A stretch of 64,000 nt of DNA from Oceanobacillus jeddahensis (GCF_000750635.1 NZ_CCDM010000003.1:521121-585120); one strand, 5' to 3'. Shown: positions 34,211 to 44,006, counted from the first letter of the stretch. Numbers and translations are program-made. Notes: a model not told the origin generated them from the letters alone.

Positions 34211-34636
34211 TTATTTTTTGCCAGCTAGGAATTGTATTCTTGTATTGCTTTCTACTATTGTTCCGAGACCAATTAATATCATTATAAACAATAAAACTGT
34301 TGTAAATAATAATATCGTCCAGTTATCATATTCAATATAAGTCGCAGTTTCCATCACAATAAAACCAAGACACAAAATATACATTAGTATAATCATTAAA
34401 AAGACTTTAAAAGAAACAAGCATAATCCATAATCTACTTCTTAGCAATTGATGAAGCATAACTGCTTGATACATATTTTTTATACGTTCGACTCAGAAAA
34501 TAAATTAGTAAAACCGCAAGTGGAAAAACATTTTCCAAAGGAGACCATTCCCATACCCTAGATATACTTCACTCCTTCTATGATTAACATTCGGTATCTT
34601 AAATTTTTATCTATACCCCGAATTGTATATGTCATT
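34211..34636 (-). pseudogene. Degraded fifth DUF443 gene
   Basis: The N-terminal piece at 34636 starts MTYTIRGIDKNLRYRMLIIE, then stops (TAG). After frameshifts the C-terminal piece (34211-34474) keeps two or three TM helices, IILMYILCLGFIVMETATY and TILLFTTVLLFIMILIGLG. The RYRMLIIEGVKYI match identifies the family. Multiple lesions make it non-functional. Confidence 0.7.
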
Positions 34637-34804
34637 AAGTGCTCTTCTTTCTTCTAATTCATTAATTATCAACGATTATTTCTCAAAAAATCAAATAAAA
34701 CAGGTAAAATTCTTTAAAAAAGGATATTTTTTTATGAATTTTCTCATCTATTCTTAGTAAATTATGTTACTATTATATATATTTCGGAAAAATGGAGGTA
34801 TAAG

Positions 34805-36151
34805 ATGTATAAGAAAATGCTTTACGTTCTTCTTGCAGCTGTATTCGCAATTGCTTTAACTGCTTGTGGCTCCAGTGATGAAGATGACGCAGCTGATGCA
34901 GAAGAACAGGAAACAAATCAGGAAGAAAACGAAACAGAAGAAGAATCTGATGAAGAATCAGAGGAACCAGAGCAATTGGAAGAGGAAATGGAAAATGAAG
35001 AAGCTTCTTTTGATGAAGAAGATGCTGATGAGGAAGAACAGCAGCAAACAGAATCTTCCAATGCAGAATTTGATGAACTTATTGAGGCAATGGAAGAAGA
35101 AACAGAGGGTACTGCGACAGTTTTATTTGAAAACAATGAACCTCAATCTCATGAGATGGAGGATGTTACAGTTACTCTAGATGCTTATCAATTGGTAGAA
35201 TTAAAGGATTTTCATAATAGATTCAGTATTCCTTTTGACGACCAGACAGATGGCGGAATTATTCTAACAGAATTTACTGTTGAAAATGATTCAGATCAGG
35301 ATTTATATTATTCTACACTCTTTTATTTACATTATTTTGGCGGTTCAGAAGCAGCCGGTCCAAACCTGGATTTGATACCACGTGATGTAGAGTTAACGCA
35401 AATACTGTCACCTAGTGATGATGATCGTCTGCTTGAAGGCGGAGAATCATATCATGGATACTTAGCTTACCCAATCGGCGAAAAACAGCTGGAAGAAATT
35501 CTTGAAGAAGATGGAAATGTCACCATTGATATTGAAACTCCATTTACGGAAGAGGATGAATTCTCTGAAGAATATCGGGTTGGAGAGCGTGGAGAACTGA
35601 CACTTTCACTGGATGAAGAAAATGTTGAAGAAAGAGCTGAAGTAGAAAGCCAAGGTTTTTACCAAGATAGTATCAGCGCAGATAACATGGGCGATAAAGA
35701 AATGATTGAGCAAGAAGACGGAATTGGCGAAAGTGATGAACTGGGAGATGTAACAATTACATTAGATGGTTATCAATTTGTTGATTTTACACCGAACCAA
35801 TATGAAGAAGACCGATTTACAGATCCTGATAATTTAGTAGCTGCTACGATTAAATTTGAAATCGATAACCAGGGTGATGAGGAAATTGGTCTGAACTCTC
35901 TAACTACAAAACTGACTGTTAATGATGGTTCCCAATATCTTTTAAGTGAAGGCATGCTGCTTCCTTATGATATAAATGACCACATCGAACCTGGAGAACA
36001 AGGAGAGCTGTTACAGACATTCTTACTTGATAAAGAAATGTATGAAGAAATTTGGATCGATAAAAGCATGGAAATTGAAATCGGACCAATGCGAAACTCA
36101 GACGCTGAGGATATTTCCAAAGGGCAAGAAATTACGTTTGATTTAAAATAA
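34805..36151 (+). CDS. Lipoprotein with acidic linker and two DUF5068-like domains
   Basis: A 448-residue lipoprotein: signal peptide with lipobox LTAC (Cys21), then about 80 residues nearly all E, D, S, Q and N. Two similar beta-rich domains follow (VTVTLDAYQLVEL at about 120 and VTITLDGYQFVDF at about 315). The duplicated start motif suggests an internal repeat. Such domains resemble DUF4352/DUF5068, extracellular Ig-like folds of unknown role. A GGAGGT site precedes the start and a strong terminator follows. Function unknown. The acidic linker resembles that of the protein at 2278 in composition. Confidence 0.78.
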   Translation: MYKKMLYVLLAAVFAIALTACGSSDEDDAADAEEQETNQEENETEEESDEESEEPEQLEEEMENEEASFDEEDADEEEQQQTESSNAEFDELIEAMEEETEGTATVLFENNEPQSHEMEDVTVTLDAYQLVELKDFHNRFSIPFDDQTDGGIILTEFTVENDSDQDLYYSTLFYLHYFGGSEAAGPNLDLIPRDVELTQILSPSDDDRLLEGGESYHGYLAYPIGEKQLEEILEEDGNVTIDIETPFTEEDEFSEEYRVGERGELTLSLDEENVEERAEVESQGFYQDSISADNMGDKEMIEQEDGIGESDELGDVTITLDGYQFVDFTPNQYEEDRFTDPDNLVAATIKFEIDNQGDEEIGLNSLTTKLTVNDGSQYLLSEGMLLPYDINDHIEPGEQGELLQTFLLDKEMYEEIWIDKSMEIEIGPMRNSDAEDISKGQEITFDLK

Positions 36152-36156
36152 GTAAA

Positions 36157-36197
36157 AGAAAGACCAGTGGATAAATTTTCCGCTGGTCTTTCTTTTC
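36157..36197 (+). terminator. Terminator of lipoprotein gene
   Basis: AAAGAAAGACCAG / CTGGTCTTTCTTTT hairpin just after the stop. Confidence 0.85.
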
Positions 36198-36218
36198 ATC
36201 ATGGAATAACAATGATTC

Positions 36219-37019
36219 TTATCGCATGACAGCCCCGCCTGAAATTTTCACCGATTCTCCTACAATATTCTGTGCAGCATCTGTCAGCAGGTACGCTATT
36301 GTATTGCCTACCTCTTTCGGAGTCGTTATTCGTTTAGACGGCAAAGACTCCTCTGCTGTTTTTCTTACCTGTTCAAAGGATTGATTCGTGTTTTTTGCTT
36401 TTGCTTCAAATAAACCTTGTACCATTTCTGTATCAACAAAGCCGGGACAAACTGCATTGACACGAATATTATAGGCGACCGCTTCCAGAGCCATAGATTG
36501 TGTCCAGCCAATCATCGCAAATTTAGAAGAAGCATATGCGCTATTTCCATATGTCCCCCGCAAACCAGATAAAGATGCTACATTGACAATATTACCCTGT
36601 TGCTTTTCTTGCATCTCCTGATAAATTTCTTTCGTTAAACTGAATGCAGACAAATAATTCACAGTGAGCATTGCTTGAATATCGGCTTCTTCCAGCTGAT
36701 CCACCGTCTTATTTCCCGCAACTCCAGCCGCATTGACTAAATCAGAAATAAATCCCAATGTTTCCCGGGCATTGCTGACCAATTGCGTTCTTTCTGCTTC
36801 ATCTGTTATATCTGCCTGCTGTACAAAGATATTCGAAGCATCTGTGAGACTTTCCAGCTCCTGTCTAAGTTCAGCAAGCTTATCTGTATTCCGGGCGGTA
36901 ACAGTGACTTTAGCCCCCATCTGCGCGACAATCTTTGCTGTTTCTCTTCCTATTCCGCCAGTTGCACCTGTTATTAATACGTGTCTTCCTTTTAACGCAT
37001 CTTTTGAAAATATAGGCAT
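36219..37019 (-). CDS. Short-chain dehydrogenase/reductase (FabG-like)
   Basis: A 266-residue classical SDR, cytoplasmic. It has the TGATGGIG cofactor motif (18-25), NAAG-type motif read as VNAAGVAGN, and catalytic serine in VASLSG with YASSK (Tyr/Lys pair). The PGFVDTEMV segment after the active site is typical. TARN after the second strand, with an arginine, suggests NADPH preference. It reduces or oxidises an unknown alcohol/ketone. The start follows AAGGGGAA. It faces the lipoprotein gene and is divergent from guaC. Confidence 0.88.
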   Translation of the reverse strand: MPIFSKDALKGRHVLITGATGGIGRETAKIVAQMGAKVTVTARNTDKLAELRQELESLTDASNIFVQQADITDEAERTQLVSNARETLGFISDLVNAAGVAGNKTVDQLEEADIQAMLTVNYLSAFSLTKEIYQEMQEKQQGNIVNVASLSGLRGTYGNSAYASSKFAMIGWTQSMALEAVAYNIRVNAVCPGFVDTEMVQGLFEAKAKNTNQSFEQVRKTAEESLPSKRITTPKEVGNTIAYLLTDAAQNIVGESVKISGGAVMR

Positions 37020-37222
37020 TATGTATTCCCCTTTCTAATCGTCATATTAAAATAATTATCTATTCATTATAGCATGACTTCCTTTTTCCGATTAAGTACT
37101 GTTATGCCCTATCCAATAAACTATTCTTCCCTTTTATAATGTTTATTCATTAATTTTAACTACAGATTTTAGTGAAGAGCATTACTTTTCAAATTATTTT
37201 GTCGATAGCTAAGCACAAACCA

Positions 37223-37251
37223 TTGACAAAACATCCTGATTGAGTTAAATT
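37223..37251 (+). promoter_or_regulatory. SigA promoter of guaC
   Basis: TTGACA (37223-37228), 17 bases, TAAATT (37246-37251), about 60 bp before the start. Confidence 0.6.
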
Positions 37252-37312
37252 ACTAAAGGCGAATGTTTTTAATATCCAATACAAATTTTATTCGTGTTTA
37301 GGAGTGTTTTAA

Positions 37313-38296
37313 ATGGAAAATGTTTTTGATTATGAAGATATCCAATTAGTTCCCGCAAAATGCGTCGTAGATAGCCGGTCAGAATGCGATACCTCTATTG
37401 AATTTGGTGGAAGAAGCTTTAAACTACCGGTTGTGCCTGCAAATATGCAGACAATTATCGATGAAAATATTGCAACATATTTAGCTAAAAATAATTATTT
37501 CTATATTATGCACCGTTTCGAACCTGAGAAACGTGTTGATTTTATAAAAAAAATGCACGAACAAGATTTAATCGCTTCGATCAGTGTCGGTGTGAAAGAA
37601 GACGAGTATGCTTTTGTTGAATCACTTGCTGATAACAACTTAATTCCAGAGTATATCACCATTGATATTGCACATGGCCATTCCGAACCTGTTATCCGTA
37701 TGATTAAACATATTAAAAAGCATTTACCAGACAGCTTTTTAATTGCTGGAAATGTTGGAACTCCAGAAGCTGTCCGTGAACTTGAACATGCTGGTGCTGA
37801 CGCTACCAAAGTAGGTATCGGTCCTGGTAAAGTATGTATTACTAAAATTAAAACTGGTTTTGGAACTGGCGGCTGGCAATTAGCAGCACTGCGCTGGTGT
37901 GCAAAAGCTGCTAGCAAGCCAATCATTGCAGACGGTGGCATTCGCACACATGGCGATATTGCAAAATCCGTACGTTTTGGTGCTTCCATGGTCATGATTG
38001 GTTCCTTATTTGCAGGTCATGAGGAATCTCCAGGAGAGACCATTGAAAAAGATGGCAAGAAACTGAAAGAATACTTCGGTTCTGCCTCAGAGTTCCAAAA
38101 AGGAGAAAAGAAAAACGTTGAAGGCAAGAAAATGTATGTGGAACACAAAGGTGCTCTTCAAGATACATTGACTGAAATGGAACAAGATCTTCAATCCTCT
38201 ATTTCTTACGCTGGCGGAAAACGTTTAGATGCTATCCGCACAGTGGATTATGTTGTCGTTAAAAACTCTATCTTCAACGGTGATAAAGTATTTTAA
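37313..38296 (+). CDS. guaC: GMP reductase
   Basis: A 327-residue TIM-barrel enzyme converting GMP to IMP with NADPH in purine salvage. The catalytic cysteine is C175 in [30 protein letters not shown] and [28 protein letters not shown] form the phosphate site. No CBS domains, as expected for GuaC rather than IMP dehydrogenase. AGGAG precedes the start. It is monocistronic with a strong terminator shared with the convergent UbiB-like gene. Confidence 0.95.
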   Translation: MENVFDYEDIQLVPAKCVVDSRSECDTSIEFGGRSFKLPVVPANMQTIIDENIATYLAKNNYFYIMHRFEPEKRVDFIKKMHEQDLIASISVGVKEDEYAFVESLADNNLIPEYITIDIAHGHSEPVIRMIKHIKKHLPDSFLIAGNVGTPEAVRELEHAGADATKVGIGPGKVCITKIKTGFGTGGWQLAALRWCAKAASKPIIADGGIRTHGDIAKSVRFGASMVMIGSLFAGHEESPGETIEKDGKKLKEYFGSASEFQKGEKKNVEGKKMYVEHKGALQDTLTEMEQDLQSSISYAGGKRLDAIRTVDYVVVKNSIFNGDKVF

Positions 38297-38302
38297 TTTA
38301 CA

Positions 38303-38352
38303 CTAAAAAAGCTTATGTCAAAAAGGTACGCCCTTTTGACATAAGCTTTTTC
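38303..38352. terminator. Bidirectional terminator, guaC / UbiB-like
   Basis: AAAAAGCTTATGTCAAAA / TTTTGACATAAGCTTTTT, a nearly perfect 18-bp stem between convergent genes. Confidence 0.9.
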
Positions 38353-38363
38353 TCTGTTTAAAA

Positions 38364-40043
38364 CTAAAACCTTCCCGACCTGAATATCGCAAAGATAAGC
38401 CATATAAACATCAGTACAGCAACAACAAAGCCGATTTCAATAACTGGCAGACTCCAAAAATAAGAAACCTCTCCCGCTATGGATGAACCAATAATTAATC
38501 CAACCATAATAATGCTGAAAGATAATAAGACAATACTGAAAGATAAACGGTTACTGATTCTGTCCAGTTTCTTCAGAATCATATCCACTCTGGAGACGGA
38601 TATTTCCAGAGGGACTTTACCTTTACGTATCAACTTATAAACAGCATTCACATGCTCTGGTAAATCTAAGAAAATATCTTTATAATCGTCGGCCTGTTCA
38701 TAAACTTCCTCAGCTATTTTTTTCGGCCGGTATTTCTCTTTAATTAACCGTTTCCCGAAAGGCTGCGCAATTTTAACAATACTAATATCCGGATCTAATC
38801 TTTCCACTGTGCCTTCCAGCGTTATCAGTGTTTTTCCGACTAGCGATAAATCAGCCGGAATACGAATTTGATGTTTAGAAGCAACACTGAACAAATCATT
38901 CACTGCTTCCCCCAGGCTGACTTGGCTAAACGGAACATCATAATATTTATCCCGAAGCTCTTCAATATCCGCCCGCATCATATCATCATTGACCTCATCA
39001 GGGACAACCCCCATTCGGTAGATCGCCTTCACGATAGCATGTGTATTTTGACGGGCAAGCGCAATAATCAAATCGGTCAAATGCTCCTTCATCAGCGGTG
39101 TGAGCCTTCCGACCATTCCAAAATCCATAAATAATAATTGGTGACCGGGAAGTACCATCACATTTCCTGGGTGCGGATCTGCATGAAAGAACCCATCCAG
39201 CAAAATCTGCTCAAATAAATTATGAATTAATTTTTCAGCAATCACTTTAGGCTGATAACCTTCCTGAATAAGCTGTACATTCTCGTCCAATTTAATCCCT
39301 TTGACAAACTCCATCGTCAGGACACGTTCCGTTGTAAATTTCCAATAAACATCCGGGACTTTAACGCCTTCACGATCATTCTTGAAATTCATCGCAATTT
39401 TATGTGCATTTCGTCCTTCTAATGTATAATCTAATTCAGCCAGAATCGACGCTCTAAACTCTTCAATAATTTCTGTGATTTTATATTGCTGCGCCCATTC
39501 TAAACGCGTTTCTGCGAGGGTTGCAAAATTCATTAAAATTTCTAAATCGGTATGAATTTTCTTTTCAATATTTGGACGCTGAACCTTTACAGCCACTTCT
39601 TCCCCGCTCTGTAAAATGGCTTGGTGGACTTGACCTATCGATGCAGCTGCTAAAGGCTCTTGGTTAAAATCTTTAAAAATAGCATGAATCGGTTCTCCCA
39701 ATTCTCTTTCTATAATTTCCTGAATTTCGGTATACGGAATTTGTCCAACCTGGTCCTGCAGCTTCTCTAATTCTTTAATAATATCTTGCGGGATTAAATC
39801 ACTTCTTGTACTTGCAATTTGTCCCAGTTTGACAAAAGTCGGCCCTAATTCTTCTAAGAAAAGACGAATTCGCTCCCCCGTAGTTTTGCTATGTATTTCT
39901 TTCTTCCCTTTCAGTACCTTTTCAGGTAAAGAAACAACCTTTTGTAGTCCCAATTCTTTCACGATATATCCAAAACCATTACGGGAAAATGCAACAAGTA
40001 TTTGACGATAACGTTGAATGTGACGAATACGTTTATTAAAAAT
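38364..40043 (-). CDS. ABC1/UbiB-family atypical kinase (AarF-like)
   Basis: A 559-residue membrane-associated atypical kinase. Diagnostic motifs are the KxGQ helix (FVKLGQIASTRSDLIP), the alanine-rich loop AAASIGQVH in place of a P-loop, VAVKVQRP (lysine), HADPHPGNVMV and FMDFGMVG (metal aspartate). Two TM helices lie at the C-terminus. The open frame begins with a TTG at 40064 that lacks a ribosome site. A strong AGGGAGGG lies after it, placed 8 bases before ATT at 40043, where homologues start (xxxKRIRHxQRYR). ATT initiation is therefore the best reading. Members support quinone biosynthesis in other bacteria. The role here is unknown. Confidence 0.85.
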   Translation of the reverse strand: MFNKRIRHIQRYRQILVAFSRNGFGYIVKELGLQKVVSLPEKVLKGKKEIHSKTTGERIRLFLEELGPTFVKLGQIASTRSDLIPQDIIKELEKLQDQVGQIPYTEIQEIIERELGEPIHAIFKDFNQEPLAAASIGQVHQAILQSGEEVAVKVQRPNIEKKIHTDLEILMNFATLAETRLEWAQQYKITEIIEEFRASILAELDYTLEGRNAHKIAMNFKNDREGVKVPDVYWKFTTERVLTMEFVKGIKLDENVQLIQEGYQPKVIAEKLIHNLFEQILLDGFFHADPHPGNVMVLPGHQLLFMDFGMVGRLTPLMKEHLTDLIIALARQNTHAIVKAIYRMGVVPDEVNDDMMRADIEELRDKYYDVPFSQVSLGEAVNDLFSVASKHQIRIPADLSLVGKTLITLEGTVERLDPDISIVKIAQPFGKRLIKEKYRPKKIAEEVYEQADDYKDIFLDLPEHVNAVYKLIRKGKVPLEISVSRVDMILKKLDRISNRLSFSIVLLSFSIIMVGLIIGSSIAGEVSYFWSLPVIEIGFVVAVLMFIWLIFAIFRSGRF

Positions 40044-40125
40044 AGCGGCTCCCTCCCTTCCCAATTACACATATTCATAGTATACCCATTCTTAGCCATC
40101 TGCTAACTAAAAATCAAGGCTTTAT

Positions 40126-40166
40126 TGCAAAGAGGAACTGCTTCTTTATGACAGCTCCTCTTTGTA
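40126..40166. terminator. Hairpin between UbiB-like and ddl operon
   Basis: CAAAGAGGAACTG (40128-40140) pairs with CAGCTCCTCTTTG (40152-40164). The T-run is weak, but it lies right after the minus-strand stop at 40179. Confidence 0.5.
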
Positions 40167-40178
40167 CATTGGTAATCA

Positions 40179-40601
40179 CTATTCTTTTTTTAAATTTGTT
40201 ATGAGTATTTTCACATATAATCCAATCAGCATACAAATAGATGGTAATATAATAGCTAAGAAAATTAATTGTTCATTTATAAAAGCTAAATAAAGATATG
40301 GTAAGGAATAAAACATAAGTACCTCAGCTACTGCCAAAGGAACTAATGTGTACATGATCAGATTAATAATAAAAACCAAAGAAACAGATTGTATATTTTT
40401 GAATAGTGTTCCTTGATTTTTCAAAGCTAATCCAAATAGAGTATATGCGATTAAAACACCAAAGAATATGATTTGCAGTTGATTTATGAAAAGTACCGTA
40501 AGCATCGCAAAAACGGTTAAGAAAAAATGAAAAATCAGTGACGGCAAATTCCATTCTAAATAAGCTTTGATACTGTTTCTTTCTGCATTGTTGCTAGACA
40601 T
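40179..40601 (-). CDS. Four-TM membrane protein of unknown function
   Basis: A 140-residue protein with hydrophobic helices at about 22-42, 44-64, 68-95 and 105-132, and a positively charged end (LKKE). No family recognised. It starts 20 bp after the ddl stop with an AAGGATGG site, so it is probably translated from the ddl transcript. The link to wall synthesis is by position only. Confidence 0.65.
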   Translation of the reverse strand: MSSNNAERNSIKAYLEWNLPSLIFHFFLTVFAMLTVLFINQLQIIFFGVLIAYTLFGLALKNQGTLFKNIQSVSLVFIINLIMYTLVPLAVAEVLMFYSLPYLYLAFINEQLIFLAIILPSICMLIGLYVKILITNLKKE

Positions 40602-40621
40602 TCAACCATCCTTTTACATCT

Positions 40622-41719
40622 TTAATTTTGAATAGAGCTCTTTAATTGCTGGTCTCTTTGATGTCTTTCGATTGCCAATTCAATTAATTTTTCTATCAAT
40701 TCACGATAAGAAATTCCGCTTTCTTCCCAAAGCTTTGGATACATACTAATTTTTGTAAATCCAGGTAAAGTATTTATTTCATTAATAATAATGGTGTTAT
40801 CTTCTTTTAAAAATACATCTACTCTAGCTAACCCCTCACAATTTAGAGCTTCAAAAGCTTGAATGGCAGTTGTTTGAATTTGTTCTACAACATCTTTTTC
40901 TAACGCTGCAGGGATCTCCAATCTCGCTCCAGATTCATCAATATATTTCGCTTCATACGAATAGAATTCGACGGTTGGAAGGATCTCTCCCGGCACCGAT
41001 GCAATTGGCTGTTCATTACCTAATACAGAACACTCTATTTCCCTTCCAACAACAGCTTCTTCTACTAAAATTTTATGATCATACAGAAACGCATCCTGAA
41101 TCGCATGATTAAATGCTTCTTCCGTTTCCACCTTGTGTACCCCTACAGAAGAGCCTTGGTTTGCCGGCTTAATAAATAATGGCGTACCTAGTTCGGCTGC
41201 AATATCCTGATAGGAGATTTGATCCTGTTTTCCTTTACGGAAGCTGTAGCCACGGGCAACGTTTAAACCGGCATCAACCAGCAAACGTTTGGCAATGTCT
41301 TTATCCATACTAATCGCTGAGCCAAGCACACTGGACCCGACAAACGGAATATTAGCCATTCTGAGCATTCCTTGCAGACTGCCATCTTCTCCAAGAGTAC
41401 CGTGAACAATCGGAAAAATAACATCCAACTGATCCATGCTGACATCGGAGTCCGTCTGAATAATTTGGTTCTTTTCAGCTCCAGGAACAATCGCAATCCC
41501 TTCTCCTGTTTTATTCAATGCAATTAAACTTGGATCCTCTTCATTTATTAAATAATGAGAACGGTCATTAACATGCCAGTTCCCTTGTTTATCAATCCCT
41601 AACAGATATACTTCATACTTATCTAAATCAATCGCATCCACAATATTTTTTGCTGATTGTAAAGAAACCTCGTGCTCTGAGGACTTCCCTCCAAATACAA
41701 TACCAACTTTTTTCTTCAT
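40622..41719 (-). CDS. ddl: D-alanine--D-alanine ligase
   Basis: A 365-residue ATP-grasp enzyme that makes the D-Ala-D-Ala end of the peptidoglycan stem peptide. The N-terminal signature is VGIVFGGKSSEHEVSLQSA, with HGTLGEDGSLQGML (substrate site), KPANQGSSVGVHKV (ATP loop) and NEINTLPGFTKISMYPKLW (metal and D-Ala site). Length agrees with the family (about 360). It is the first gene of a two-gene unit with the small membrane protein. The next gene group upstream, the RodA-like pair, also concerns wall synthesis. Confidence 0.95.
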   Translation of the reverse strand: MKKKVGIVFGGKSSEHEVSLQSAKNIVDAIDLDKYEVYLLGIDKQGNWHVNDRSHYLINEEDPSLIALNKTGEGIAIVPGAEKNQIIQTDSDVSMDQLDVIFPIVHGTLGEDGSLQGMLRMANIPFVGSSVLGSAISMDKDIAKRLLVDAGLNVARGYSFRKGKQDQISYQDIAAELGTPLFIKPANQGSSVGVHKVETEEAFNHAIQDAFLYDHKILVEEAVVGREIECSVLGNEQPIASVPGEILPTVEFYSYEAKYIDESGARLEIPAALEKDVVEQIQTTAIQAFEALNCEGLARVDVFLKEDNTIIINEINTLPGFTKISMYPKLWEESGISYRELIEKLIELAIERHQRDQQLKSSIQN

Positions 41720-42022
41720 CCAAATCCTCTCCTCATTGACTCTAATGACATAATTACGATACTTAACACATCATATGTTTTATATCATTATTTGTTTGAC
41801 CTGTATCGCTATTTTATCATAGAGTTCATTTTGAAGGGGAAATTTAAGAAATTTGTTTATTCCAATTGAGGTTTAAATTTATATCAGCAGAACATTTTTG
41901 TTTGCTTACTCGCCCCTTAGAAGCACTGTCCTTATACTTTTTTTCCTTAAGCCCTTTACAGTTTCCAACCGCTTAAAATAGAGAAAGCTAAAATCAGCAT
42001 CGGAAGATTTTTAGCTTTCTCT
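41720..42022. other. Intergenic, 303 bp
   Basis: Contains the ddl promoter region (not resolved) and a hairpin AGAGAAAGCTAAAA / TTTTTAGCTTTCTCT (41979-42022), the probable terminator of the RodA-like gene. Confidence 0.6.
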
Positions 42023-43189
42023 TTATTCACTAATCGCCTTTTTTCGAAATAAATAATCTTTTGAAGAACGGATTTGTACACTAATCACCAGACCCATCAT
42101 GATCATATTGGTTATCAGTGAGCTCCCGCCGTAACTGATAAATGGTAACGTAATACCTGTGATTGGCATGAGTCCAATTGTCATAGCAATGTTTTGGAAA
42201 ACTTGAAAAGCAAGAATTCCAATGATACCGACACAAAGATAGACTCCAAATAAATTATCTGCTTCATAAGCAACCTTTGTAATTCGATAAAGAAGCAGGA
42301 AATATAATAAAATCAGGATACTTGCACCGATAAATCCATACTCCTCTCCGATTACTGTAAAAATAAAATCTGTATGTGCTTCCGGAACATTCCCATTTTG
42401 GATTTGCATTCCTTGATTAAATCCAGCACCGCTTAATTGCCCTGAACCAATTCCCATGATCGCCTGTTGGAGCTGATATCCGTAATCAGATGCATATTCG
42501 GCAGGATTTAACCAGCCATAAATTCGATCCATTTGATGTGATTGAAATAACCTCGAAAAAATGTCCTCATTATAGGCATACAAGAAAACTAAACCAGAAA
42601 CCGAAGCAACGATCGTAAACAATATCGGTAAAATAACTTTAATAGAAATACTGGAAACAATAATCATGGTTAAGGCAATCGCTAATACGGTTAAGGCAGA
42701 ACCCAGATCCGGCTGCAGAAATATGAAAACAAATGGAATAAATGTTACTGCAATTACTTTGAGAGTTAATTGGATACTCATTTTTAAAGATAACTTTCGA
42801 TTCCCGTGTCTTTCCAGCAAAACAGCTAAATAAATAATAAGAAATATTTTCATAAATTCCGACGGCTGTATCTCAAAAACTCCTAAATTCAACCAACGCT
42901 GCGATCCATTACGAAAAACACCAAAAAAGTGGACAGCAACGAGAAGTAAAACGCTAATCCCATATAATTTAAATGCTTGTTTTTTTAAAAGCTCATAGTC
43001 AAAAAAAATAACAGCCAACATAATTAAAATACCGAAAATATACCAGATAGCTTGACGAATTACAAAATAAAAGGGTTGTGATTGCGCGTATTGTCCTGAA
43101 CCACTATATATAGCAAATAAACTAATGATAAATAATAAGAATAAAATGGTGATTATACTATAGTCCAAATAAAATTTCTTTTGCTTCAT
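42023..43189 (-). CDS. RodA/FtsW/SpoVE-family (SEDS) protein
   Basis: A 388-residue polytopic protein with about 10 TM helices. SEDS proteins polymerise lipid II in elongation, division or sporulation. Signatures are GSQRWLNLGVFEIQPSEFMKI, FLQPDLGSAL, and the C-terminal GITLPFISYGGSS. The overall fit is closer to RodA than to FtsW (rod shape). GAGGG precedes the start, 15 bp after the stop of the XRE-DUF1232 gene, so the two form an operon. Confidence 0.9.
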   Translation of the reverse strand: MKQKKFYLDYSIITILFLLFIISLFAIYSGSGQYAQSQPFYFVIRQAIWYIFGILIMLAVIFFDYELLKKQAFKLYGISVLLLVAVHFFGVFRNGSQRWLNLGVFEIQPSEFMKIFLIIYLAVLLERHGNRKLSLKMSIQLTLKVIAVTFIPFVFIFLQPDLGSALTVLAIALTMIIVSSISIKVILPILFTIVASVSGLVFLYAYNEDIFSRLFQSHQMDRIYGWLNPAEYASDYGYQLQQAIMGIGSGQLSGAGFNQGMQIQNGNVPEAHTDFIFTVIGEEYGFIGASILILLYFLLLYRITKVAYEADNLFGVYLCVGIIGILAFQVFQNIAMTIGLMPITGITLPFISYGGSSLITNMIMMGLVISVQIRSSKDYLFRKKAISE

Positions 43190-43204
43190 CCAAAACCCTC
43201 ATTA

Positions 43205-43834
43205 CTAATATTTATTAGAAAGTAAATTCATTACTACTTGAACCGCTACCGCATCATCTAAATACCCAATTGGAAAAAGATAATCAGGAATAACATCTGC
43301 TGTACTGATAAAATAAATTAAAGCAGCACCCATTAATACTAATTCTTTCCGCGTTCCTTTTTTATGAAAAAACCGGTGAAAAAAAGTAGATATCTGCTTC
43401 ATATAAGCTCCGTGATCTCCTGCATTTTCTTTTTTCTTTTGAAAATTATCCACAATGAAACGGCGGCCATTTTCCGTTTCCACGTCTTTTTCATAGCTAT
43501 GTAATTTCTTTTTTAATTTTTCCATTGAAAAAGAATCATAACGATTGTCTGATTGCTTTAAAAAATGATCAATCATTATAATGGAAGCCTGTATATCATT
43601 GACAGGATTTTCTGCTTCTTTTATTGGAAGTCCTGTTTTGTGAAGCAGTTCCTCGAAAGGAATATCCAACGCTTTTGAAATTTCCACTAAATGCTGATTT
43701 GTCGGTTTACGTTTATGATTAATAATACGTGATATCGTCGAAATATTAATATTTGTTTGTTTACTTAATGTCCGCATAGAAATATGCTTTTTCTCCAGTT
43801 GCTCTTTAATAAAATCTCCTATATTTTGACTCAC
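43205..43834 (-). CDS. XRE helix-turn-helix plus DUF1232 (YkvA-like) membrane protein
   Basis: A 209-residue fusion. The N-terminal HTH (about 10-60, SMRTLSKQTNINISTISRIIN) is followed by a charged linker and a C-terminal DUF1232 hydrophobic domain (ALIYFISTADVIPDYLFPIGYLDDA). The frame is open back to 44089, but a promoter lies at 43883-43912. The GTG at 43834 is therefore the probable start, although its ribosome site is poor. The HTH may bind the palindrome over that promoter. It is co-transcribed with the RodA-like gene, suggesting a membrane-linked regulator of wall growth. Confidence 0.75.
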   Translation of the reverse strand: MSQNIGDFIKEQLEKKHISMRTLSKQTNINISTISRIINHKRKPTNQHLVEISKALDIPFEELLHKTGLPIKEAENPVNDIQASIIMIDHFLKQSDNRYDSFSMEKLKKKLHSYEKDVETENGRRFIVDNFQKKKENAGDHGAYMKQISTFFHRFFHKKGTRKELVLMGAALIYFISTADVIPDYLFPIGYLDDAVAVQVVMNLLSNKY

Positions 43835-43882
43835 TTCTTTTACAGACCCTTCTATCTTAAGATGTTTTCTCTCACTTATTCT

Positions 43883-43912
43883 AATATACGAGGAGTGTTG
43901 ACAAATTGTCAA
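43883..43912 (-). promoter_or_regulatory. SigA promoter with overlapping palindromic operator
   Basis: On the minus strand, TTGACA (43907-43912), 18 bases, TATATT (43883-43888). The palindrome TTGACAAATTGTCAA (43898-43912) covers the -35 box, a classical repressor-site position. Confidence 0.65.
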
Positions 43913-44006
43913 ACTTTGTTGCAATTTTATTAGAATCAATAAAAAACTTGATTTTTGCTTGGTTATTACTTGTAAATCAGTAGTTTTTCTTATGTTTGCC
44001 AGCATA

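Noticed and set aside
34866..35180. Alternative plus and minus frames within the acidic linker of the lipoprotein
   Set aside because: Low-complexity GAA/GAT repeats create them. No ribosome sites.
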